A stretch of 28,231 nt of DNA, taken from NCBI GenBank assembly GCA_963169595.1, contig CAUJFM010000001.1, forward strand, positions 1 through 28,231, in the 5' to 3' direction. This document shows positions 7,031-12,622 of this stretch, one piece after another (the first letter of the stretch is position 1; the number at the start of each line of letters is the position of its first letter). A program made the position numbers and the translations under genes. The notes under the pieces were generated by a model that ran no database searches, was not told the DNA's origin, and saw only the letters and a list, made by a program, of their open reading frames with translations. This DNA comes from Bacteroidota bacterium. GTDB taxonomy: Bacteria; Bacteroidota; Bacteroidia; Flavobacteriales_F; PHOS-HE28.

Positions 7031-7946
7031 ACATCCCATGCCTGAACGCCATCTCCTGCACCTTCACCACATGCAGCACGAACGGGAACAGCGCATCCAT
7101 CGTTTCCTGCGCCCCGCGCGTGGAACCCGGCAGTGTGATCACCAAGCTTCTTCCGATCATGCCGGCCACGCCCCTGCTCATCATGGCCCAGGGCATGCGC
7201 TCCTGGCCATAGCTGCGCGCGGCCTCCATGATGCCCGGCACCTCGCGGTCCAGCAGCGGTGCGATGGCCTCGGGCGTGCGGTCGCGGGGGGAAAGACCCG
7301 TTCCGCCGGTGGTGAGGATGAGGTCCAGGCCCTCCGCTGACCACGCCTTCACCATGTGGGCGATCTCCTCGGGCTCGTCGGCGCACACGGCCTGCACGGG
7401 CACCGCAACACCCAGCTTCGTCAAGCGCTCCACGATCGCCGCGCCCGCCTTGTCCTCCTTCTTCCCGCTGGCCACCCCGTCGCTGATCACCAGCACGGCC
7501 GCCTTCACGGGCATGTCGAAGCGGTCCTTCCAATCGCTCTTGCCACCCTTCTTCTCCAGCAGCCGGATGCCCGCGATCATCACGCCCTTGTCGATGGGCT
7601 TGAGCATGTCGTAGATGGTGAGGGCCGCCACGCTGACACCGTGCATGGCCTCCACCTCCACGCCGGTGCGGTAGATGGTGCGCACCCGCATGGTCACGAT
7701 CACCTCCATCTCCCCCACCGCGAACGTGCACTCCGCATGCTCGATGGGCAGCGGATGGCAATCGGGGATCAGCTCGTGCGTCTTCTTCACCCCGAACAGG
7801 GCCGCCACGCGTGCGCTCTCCAGCACATCGCCCTTGGGCACGCGCTTCTCTTTCAATGCCGTGATGGTGGCCGCGTCGCTCACGGTGACCAATGCCGTGG
7901 CCGTAGCCTCGCGCAGGGTGGTGGGTTTGTGGGTGATGTCGATCAT
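7029..7946 (-). CDS. moaCB: Bifunctional MoaC-MoaB: cyclic pyranopterin monophosphate synthase fused to a MogA/MoaB-type adenylyltransferase domain
   Basis: The N-terminal about 145 residues are MoaC, which converts the MoaA product to cPMP. Motifs are KKTHELIPDCHPLP (residues 54-67), the RTGVEVEAMHGVSVAALTIYDM block, and Asp113/Lys116, equivalent to catalytic Asp128/Lys131 of E. coli. From about residue 147 comes a MogA/MoaB domain that adenylylates molybdopterin, with TTGGTGLSPRDRTPEA as its signature. The fusion is known from Bacteroidota. The frame ends inside the REP cluster downstream of the transposase. The domain still has its usual length, so function is probably kept. It follows moaE in the operon with a 48-base gap that holds another palindrome. 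Confidence 0.95.
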   Translation of the reverse strand: MIDITHKPTTLREATATALVTVSDAATITALKEKRVPKGDVLESARVAALFGVKKTHELIPDCHPLPIEHAECTFAVGEMEVIVTMRVRTIYRTGVEVEAMHGVSVAALTIYDMLKPIDKGVMIAGIRLLEKKGGKSDWKDRFDMPVKAAVLVISDGVASGKKEDKAGAAIVERLTKLGVAVPVQAVCADEPEEIAHMVKAWSAEGLDLILTTGGTGLSPRDRTPEAIAPLLDREVPGIMEAARSYGQERMPWAMMSRGVAGMIGRSLVITLPGSTRGAQETMDALFPFVLHVVKVQEMAFRHGM

Positions 7947-7968
7947 GGAACGGGACCTTCGGAATGAA

Positions 7969-8000
7969 GCGTAGGGCGACCCATTGGGTCGCTGCTACGC
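7969..8000. repeat. Palindromic element at the moaE/moaC-moaB junction
   Basis: The sequence forms a long hairpin: GCGTAG pairs with CTACGC on the outside and GCGACCCA with TGGGTCGC inside. It resembles the short GTAGGGGCGACC-type repeats found dispersed in many bacteria. The moaE stop codon (7995-7997) lies within its right arm, so the last codons of moaE come from the element. Confidence 0.75.
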
Positions 8001-8513
8001 GTTCGATTTCCAGATATGTGAGGAATCGGTCAGCAATTCGCGTCCGAAGATGGGCAGCTCGGCCTTGATGCGGTCCACCACCCAGGCGACGGCCTCCCGT
8101 GCAGCAGCACGGTGCGGCGCGCTGGCGAAGACCATGAAGCACAGCTCGCCGGCCTGGATGGTGCCCAGGCTGTGGTGCACGTGCAGGCAGGTCATGCTGG
8201 GCCATTGGGCAAAGGCCTCCTCGCGGATGGCGGTCATGCGCTCAAGGGCCATGTCGCGGTAGGCGGTGTATTCGATGGCGGCCACCGTTATAGCGGGCGG
8301 ATGACCATCCGCCCCTACAACGTTGTCCGCGCGCACCTGGCCCAGAAAGATCTCGTGCGCGCCGATGTCCGTGCGGGTGGCATGCTTGGCGATGCTCGTG
8401 GCGATGAAGGCCGGATCGATCGGCCCTTCCACGAAGATGTCCTTCACCTTTGGGGCGGAAGATCTTCCGCCCGTTCCATGTGGGTTCCCCCTATGTCCTT
8501 TTTCGCTGCTCAT
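7995..8513 (-). CDS. moaE: Molybdopterin synthase catalytic subunit MoaE, with palindrome-derived insertions
   Basis: MoaE inserts dithiolene sulfurs, supplied by the MoaD thiocarboxylate, into cPMP. Family features are the FLGQVR strand, AIEYTAY, HHSLGTIQAGELCFMVFASAPHR and the KAELPIFGRE loop, whose lysine is catalytic in E. coli. At 172 residues it is longer than the usual about 140-150. The excess comes from two places. Residues about 64-76 are coded by a hairpin element, and the first about 22 residues include a second palindrome (residues 15-20). The stop codon lies in a third. A GTG at 8447 is an alternative start that would remove the N-terminal extension. Six bases separate it from moaD. 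Confidence 0.93.
   Translation of the reverse strand: MSSEKGHRGNPHGTGGRSSAPKVKDIFVEGPIDPAFIATSIAKHATRTDIGAHEIFLGQVRADNVVGADGHPPAITVAAIEYTAYRDMALERMTAIREEAFAQWPSMTCLHVHHSLGTIQAGELCFMVFASAPHRAAAREAVAWVVDRIKAELPIFGRELLTDSSHIWKSNA
8295..8314. repeat. Hairpin element inserted in the moaE coding sequence
   Basis: GGGCGGAT, four bases, ATCCGCCC. With its flanks, read on the minus strand as GTTGTAGGGGCGGATGGTC, it codes for VVGADGHPPAIT. This falls in the loop after the conserved GQVRA strand, where relatives are shorter. The reading frame is kept. Confidence 0.75.
8453..8472. repeat. Perfect 20-base palindrome in the 5' part of moaE
   Basis: GGGCGGAAGA followed by its exact reverse complement. It codes for part of the low-complexity N-terminal extension (GGRSSAP). 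The GGGCGGA arm is shared with the hairpin at 8295-8314. Confidence 0.75.
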
Positions 8514-8519
8514 GATAGT

Positions 8520-8750
8520 TCATCCTCCTGCGAATGGGGGTAGCACGGCGATCTCCTCACCACCGTCCAGCTTCCGGTCATCGTGCACGATGGTGCGGTC
8601 CACGGCGATCGCATGGCTGATGCCGGACAGGCCGGGGATGCGCTCGGCCAAACGCTGGCGCAGTTCGCCCAGGGAGGCCACCTCCAGCTGCAGCCGGTCG
8701 GTCCCAGCGCGCTCTGCGATCATGCCGAACAGGAGCACTTCCATGGTCAT
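8520..8750 (-). CDS. moaD: Molybdopterin synthase sulfur-carrier subunit MoaD
   Basis: MoaD is a small ubiquitin-like protein whose C-terminal Gly-Gly is activated by a MoeB-type enzyme and converted to a thiocarboxylate that feeds MoaE. The 76-residue product begins MTMEVLLFGMIAERAG and ends PPFAGG, the required terminus. The frame is open further upstream, but the ATG at 8750 gives the correct family length, and the earlier stretch shows no similarity and runs into mobA. The GGA GGA TGA at the end also reads as a purine-rich AGGAGG, 13 bases before the moaE ATG. It sits between mobA and moaE in the operon. Confidence 0.93.
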   Translation of the reverse strand: MTMEVLLFGMIAERAGTDRLQLEVASLGELRQRLAERIPGLSGISHAIAVDRTIVHDDRKLDGGEEIAVLPPFAGG

Positions 8751-8778
8751 GGGGCGCCAAAGCGTGTACAATGGCGCA

Positions 8779-9357
8779 TCAAAGATCGCCCGGCGCGTTG
8801 ATGTTGCGGAACAGGTCCACCGGCCAGCTGTCCTCGCCGGGGCATATCTGCACAAAGGTGGCGCCGGCCGCCTCCAAGGCATCCTGCAGCTTCAACGCCC
8901 GGCGATGCACGTGGTCCTCGAACACGGACAGGCATTGGCGATGGTACGCAGCGGCCAACGGTTCCACCTGGCCATCGCAGGTGGGCACAAAGGCGGAACG
9001 GTCCCCGGTGAGCCCCTCCTTCAACCGTTCCAAGAGCCGGGAGGTAATGTGCGGCATGTCGCAGGCCAGCACCAGCAGCCGCGCATGCTGGGCATGGCGC
9101 ATGGCCGTGGTGATGCCCCCCAACGGACCCACACCCGGGATGTCATCGGCGATCACGCGTGCCGCCACATGGCCGTACTTCTCCGGATCACCGATCACCA
9201 GCAGCTCGTCCACATGCGGAGCCAGCGTGTCAAGCGCCCGCTGAAGCAGGGTCCGGCCACCGATCTCGATCAGGGCCTTGTCACGCCCCATGCGTGAACT
9301 ACGTCCGCCAGCCAGCACCACGCCGGTCCAACCCGCGTTGTTCAGGTGCAGGTTCAT
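8779..9357 (-). CDS. mobA: Molybdenum cofactor guanylyltransferase MobA
   Basis: MobA attaches GMP to Mo-molybdopterin, giving the MGD cofactor used by DMSO-reductase-family enzymes such as formate dehydrogenase; the nearby fdhD agrees with that. Motifs are LAGGRSSRMGRDKAL (residues 15-29), the GTP-binding loop; DDIPGVGPLGG (71-81); the metal-binding CDMPH (Asp100); and FRNINAPGDL at the C-terminus (183-192). Its 192 residues are typical. The start overlaps the moeA stop by four bases (ATGA), so the two are probably translationally coupled. Confidence 0.96.
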   Translation of the reverse strand: MNLHLNNAGWTGVVLAGGRSSRMGRDKALIEIGGRTLLQRALDTLAPHVDELLVIGDPEKYGHVAARVIADDIPGVGPLGGITTAMRHAQHARLLVLACDMPHITSRLLERLKEGLTGDRSAFVPTCDGQVEPLAAAYHRQCLSVFEDHVHRRALKLQDALEAAGATFVQICPGEDSWPVDLFRNINAPGDL

Positions 9358-10538
9358 GGCCGTTGCAGATCATGCACCATCACCTCGTCGCCCGCCTCCA
9401 GCGTTCCGCCTTCGGCCGGCAGTTCCACCAAGGCATCGGCGTGCGTGAGCCCGAGCAGCATGTGCGAGCCCTCATCGGCCAGCAGGTGAACGCGGCCCTT
9501 CTCCACACGCCCCGCACGGAACTCCGTCCGACCACCTTTCCACCGGACGCCGTGCGCCAGGGGCAGTGCTTCGTGCCGTGGCCAGGGATCCACCGCACCT
9601 TGCATGGCCTGGATCACCGGGCGCACAAAGAGGTGCCAGCCCACGAGCACCGCACGCGGATTGCCGGGCAGGGCCAGCACCAGGGTGTTGCCACAACGTG
9701 CGGCCAGCATGGGTTTGCCAGGCTTCTGGCGCACCCCATGGAAGAGCACCTCGGCACCCAGTTCCTCCAGACAGGCCCGCACCAGGTCGTGATCGCCCAC
9801 TGATACGCCACCCGTGGTGATCACCAGGTCGCTGCGGTCCAAGGCCATTTGCAGATCGCGCAACAGCTCTGGCTTGTCATCGCGCGGCGTGAACACGCGG
9901 TGCTGCGTGGCGATGCCTTTATCCTGCAAGGCCGCAGCCAGCATCAGTTCGTTGCTGCTGAAGATGCGACCAGGTTCCGGCGCCGTGGTGGACGTGAACT
10001 CGCCGCCCGTGCGCACCAGGCTCACCGTGGGTTTCTGGTGCACGCGCACCTGTTGCACACCGGCCGAGGCCAGGAGGCCGATCTCCGCCGCGCCGAGCCG
10101 GGTGCCCACTTCCAGCAACCGATCGCCCGTGCGCAGCTGTTCACCCTTGCGCCGCACATTGCCGCCACGGGAGAGCTTTCCATCCGAGTGGGTGATGCGC
10201 GCACACTCCCGCGCCACGAACTCCTGCATCACCACGGTATCCGCCCCCGCAGGGACCATGGCCCCGGTGAAGATCCGCGCACATTCCCCTGGTGCCAATA
10301 CCTGTGGCAACACCTCTCCCGCTGCGATCTCCGCCACCACCGTCCAGCTGGTGCGATCGGGATCGAACGCGAAGGCGTAGCCGTCCACGGCGCTCATGTC
10401 GAAGAGCGGATGATCGTGCGGTGACCGCACCATATCGGCCGAGCGATGGCCATGTGCCCGCAACAGGTCCAGGGTGCTGGTCGCCGTCAGCCGCACCGCA
10501 CCCATCAGGAGCGCCCTCGCCTCTTCCACCGTGATCAT
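9354..10538 (-). CDS. moeA: Molybdopterin molybdenumtransferase MoeA
   Basis: MoeA uses adenylylated molybdopterin, made here by the MoaB domain, to insert molybdate. From the ATG at 10538 the product has 394 residues, close to the usual about 400. Signatures are SAVDGYAF (Asp52), RIFTGAMVPAGADTVVMQE (89-106), TTGGVSVGDHD (241-251), QKPGKP (271-276) and LALPGNPRAV (288-297). The usual TGDE motif reads TGGE here; this position varies in relatives such as gephyrin. The open frame extends upstream of 10538 into the TSUP gene, but the ATG sharing its A with the TSUP stop (TGATG) is the natural start. Confidence 0.95.
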   Translation of the reverse strand: MITVEEARALLMGAVRLTATSTLDLLRAHGHRSADMVRSPHDHPLFDMSAVDGYAFAFDPDRTSWTVVAEIAAGEVLPQVLAPGECARIFTGAMVPAGADTVVMQEFVARECARITHSDGKLSRGGNVRRKGEQLRTGDRLLEVGTRLGAAEIGLLASAGVQQVRVHQKPTVSLVRTGGEFTSTTAPEPGRIFSSNELMLAAALQDKGIATQHRVFTPRDDKPELLRDLQMALDRSDLVITTGGVSVGDHDLVRACLEELGAEVLFHGVRQKPGKPMLAARCGNTLVLALPGNPRAVLVGWHLFVRPVIQAMQGAVDPWPRHEALPLAHGVRWKGGRTEFRAGRVEKGRVHLLADEGSHMLLGLTHADALVELPAEGGTLEAGDEVMVHDLQRP

Positions 10539-11263
10539 CACCACCAGAGCTTGATGGCCGCAAGGAACAACACAACGCCCAATGCCTGGCGCAACCGCAG
10601 CGGCGGCAACACACGGGAGCCCACCCAGCTGCCCAGCAGCCCACCGGCCACCGCCGCCATGAGCCAGCCCGGGTCCATGGTGCTCCACACGGGTGCCTGT
10701 TGGGCCACGGCGAGCAGGCCCACCACACTGTTCACCAGGATGAAGAGCGCGGACGTGGCCGCGGTGGTACGGGCATCGGCCCAGCCCATCAGCAGCAGGA
10801 TGGGGCTCAGGATGATGCCACCGCCGATACCGATGAGCCCGGACACCAGGCCGATCAGCAGGCCGATGAGGAGCGCCGCCGCCAACGGCAAGGGCCGCGG
10901 TTCACCCACCAGGCGTTCCGTGGGGATCACCAGGCGCGCGACCGCGAACAGGAGGCACACGCCGAGCAGCTTGCGGTAGACCTCGGGGTCGAGCGTGACC
11001 GATGCGCCCACCCAGGCCATGGGAATGGAAAGCACGATGAAGGGCCAGAACACCTTCCACCGGAAATGGCCCGCCCGCGCGAACTGCACAAAGGCCATGG
11101 CCGATACCACGACGTTGAGCAGCAAGGCTGATGGACGCACCACCGTGGTGGCCACACCGGCCAGGGTGAGCAGCGTGATGTAGCCACTGGCGCCACCATG
11201 GCCCACCATGGCGTAGAGGAAGGCGATCACCGCCAGGCCGCCCAGCAGCACCAGCTCGTTCAT
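10538..11263 (-). CDS. TSUP (TauE/SafE) family membrane transporter
   Basis: This 241-residue integral membrane protein has about eight hydrophobic segments. The two internally related halves of the TSUP fold are marked by the glycine-rich motifs AMVGHGGASGYITLL (about residues 18-32) and GLIGIGGGIILSPILLL (about 142-158). Family members are proposed to move sulfite, sulfoacetate, thiosulfate or other organosulfur anions. Here the gene is locked inside the Moco operon by overlapping codons on both sides (the moeB-like stop and the moeA start). A role in supplying or removing a sulfur or molybdenum oxyanion is plausible but is only an inference from position. Confidence 0.88.
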   Translation of the reverse strand: MNELVLLGGLAVIAFLYAMVGHGGASGYITLLTLAGVATTVVRPSALLLNVVVSAMAFVQFARAGHFRWKVFWPFIVLSIPMAWVGASVTLDPEVYRKLLGVCLLFAVARLVIPTERLVGEPRPLPLAAALLIGLLIGLVSGLIGIGGGIILSPILLLMGWADARTTAATSALFILVNSVVGLLAVAQQAPVWSTMDPGWLMAAVAGGLLGSWVGSRVLPPLRLRQALGVVLFLAAIKLWW

Positions 11264-11964
11264 GCGTTGCGGCGGCCGCGCGTCCCTGCGCTGGCGATCA
11301 GTTCATCATCCGGGGCCATCGGCGCCGCCACACGCATCCACTGGCCGTGCTCCAAATGCAGCAGGTCCATCCACCGCGCGGAGGAGGCATCACCGTTCAG
11401 CACGGCCCGGATGCGGCGGGCCATCAGCGCGGCGGCCATCGTCGTCACCTCGGCGGGCACCTGGCGCATGTCGCAACCGTCCTGCTCAGGTCCCGTGCGG
11501 CCGGGGAAGAAGTCCGCGCGGGTGATCGGCGGCATACCACCACCCGGTGAAAGACCCAGGGTGAGCACCTGCACCTGCTGCCCATGTACGGCACCGCTCA
11601 CCAGGGGAATGCCCAACCGGGCGCAGGTCTCATCCAACACCCGCCGGGCATGCAGGTCGTCCGTGCAATCGGCCACCACGGTGTGTCCTTCCAGCAGCTC
11701 GGAAGCATTGCGCGCGTCCAGGAACACGGCCCGTGCCAGCAGGTGGATGCCGCTGGCATGCGGAACGGAGCGTTCCAACGCGGCGCGCACCTTGGGGCGG
11801 CCCACATCACAACCGGCATAGAGCGGCTGGCGCGGGAGGTTCACCTCCTCCACCGTATCGCCATCGATCAGGGTGACGCCCGGAACGGACATCCGGTACA
11901 GGAGCGGAAGCAGGGCACAGCCTGTTCCACCCACCCCCACAACGGCCACACGAACGGCGGACAT
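11260..11964 (-). CDS. moeB: ThiF/MoeB/HesA-type adenylyltransferase, probable MoaD activator
   Basis: MoeB adenylylates the C-terminal glycine of MoaD. The 234-residue protein shows the ATP-binding GVGGTG (residues 10-15), LIDGDTVEEVNLPRQPLY (Asp34-Tyr49, including the conserved Asn and Arg), GRPK (56-59) and DCTDD (99-103). Unlike E. coli MoeB it has no CxxC pairs for zinc; only a lone Cys164 is left in the region. It also has no rhodanese domain. As first gene of the operon that contains moaD, a MoaD-activating role is likely. A ThiS- or HesA-type role cannot be excluded. The ATG follows a TATATTGG element by four bases. Confidence 0.85.
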   Translation of the reverse strand: MSAVRVAVVGVGGTGCALLPLLYRMSVPGVTLIDGDTVEEVNLPRQPLYAGCDVGRPKVRAALERSVPHASGIHLLARAVFLDARNASELLEGHTVVADCTDDLHARRVLDETCARLGIPLVSGAVHGQQVQVLTLGLSPGGGMPPITRADFFPGRTGPEQDGCDMRQVPAEVTTMAAALMARRIRAVLNGDASSARWMDLLHLEHGQWMRVAAPMAPDDELIASAGTRGRRNA

Positions 11965-11968
11965 ACCA

Positions 11969-11976
11969 CCAATATA
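11969..11976 (-). promoter_or_regulatory. TAnnTTGG promoter element of the Moco operon, leaderless spacing
   Basis: The minus strand reads TATATTGG, then TGGT, then the ATG of the moeB-like gene. It is the only such element upstream of the operon, so it probably drives all seven genes down to moaC-moaB. Confidence 0.45.
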
Positions 11977-12008
11977 CGGTGGCCGGGCCGAATGGCGACG
12001 GGGTGCCC

Positions 12009-12503
12009 TTACTCCTGCAGGGTGTAGATCACGTCCACGTTGCCGGACACGCTCTTCAGCAGACCGCTGGCCGTGTTCATGACGGTGGCCTCGAAGGTGG
12101 CCTTCAGGCGATGCGTGTCCGCGTTGTGCTCGGTGATGGTGATCGAGCCGGTCTGGTCGGGCCCCACCACATAAGTGGACCCCATGGACATGTACATCAC
12201 CCCGTTCTCAGCGGCCGTGATGGCGTGCGTGCCCACGGCAAGGTCATCGAACTGCACCACCACGGCACCGCCGGTCAGGTCCAGTCCGGACACCAGGACC
12301 GAACCGTTGCCCCCCGTGGCGATCACCTGGGCCGTGGCGCAGTAAGATGCACCGCCCACCGTGGCCTGCAAGCGGGCGCCATCCGTGCCGCAGGTGGCGG
12401 GCGCAAGGCCCACCTCCTCGGCCATTTCCTGGGTCTCCTTCACGCAGCTCTGGGCCAGGATGGACAAAGCGAACAGGGCGGCAATGGTGTGGATCGGCTT
12501 CAT
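12009..12503 (-). CDS. Small lipoprotein, DUF6252-like
   Basis: The product from the ATG at 12503 is 164 residues, with a lipoprotein signal (hydrophobic run ALFALSIL, then AQSC with the lipid-bearing Cys at about residue 20). The mature part is a beta-rich domain with one small repeatable theme: GxxYCATAQVIATGG, GTHAITAAENG and a closing GNVDVIYTLQE. This resembles small Bacteroidota lipoproteins of the DUF6252 type, but I place it there only tentatively. The frame is open upstream to 12581, but the signal peptide fixes the start. Function unknown. Confidence 0.75.
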   Translation of the reverse strand: MKPIHTIAALFALSILAQSCVKETQEMAEEVGLAPATCGTDGARLQATVGGASYCATAQVIATGGNGSVLVSGLDLTGGAVVVQFDDLAVGTHAITAAENGVMYMSMGSTYVVGPDQTGSITITEHNADTHRLKATFEATVMNTASGLLKSVSGNVDVIYTLQE

Positions 12504-12556
12504 GGTGTTCCGGGTGCCGCAATGGGCGGCGCGCCGTTGAACGTGATCCGCACCCG

Positions 12557-12564
12557 GAAGGATA
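12557..12564 (-). promoter_or_regulatory. Possible -7 element of the 12009-12503 lipoprotein gene
   Basis: The minus strand reads TATCCTTC, two mismatches from TAnnTTTG. It stands just after the terminator-like hairpin of the upstream gene and 53 bases before the ATG. Confidence 0.25.
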
Positions 12565-12569
12565 CACGA

Positions 12570-12601
12570 AGCCCCGGCCATCCCATGGGACGACCGGGGC
12601 T
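12570..12601 (-). terminator. Hairpin terminator after the 939-residue T9SS protein gene
   Basis: On the minus strand AGCCCCGG pairs with CCGGGGCT, with an inner TCCCATGGGA that is itself palindromic. The T-tract is weak (CTTCGTGT). It lies 22 bases after the gene's stop and before the next gene. Confidence 0.6.
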
Positions 12602-12622
12602 CCGGCTCGTTGTCCGCTATGC

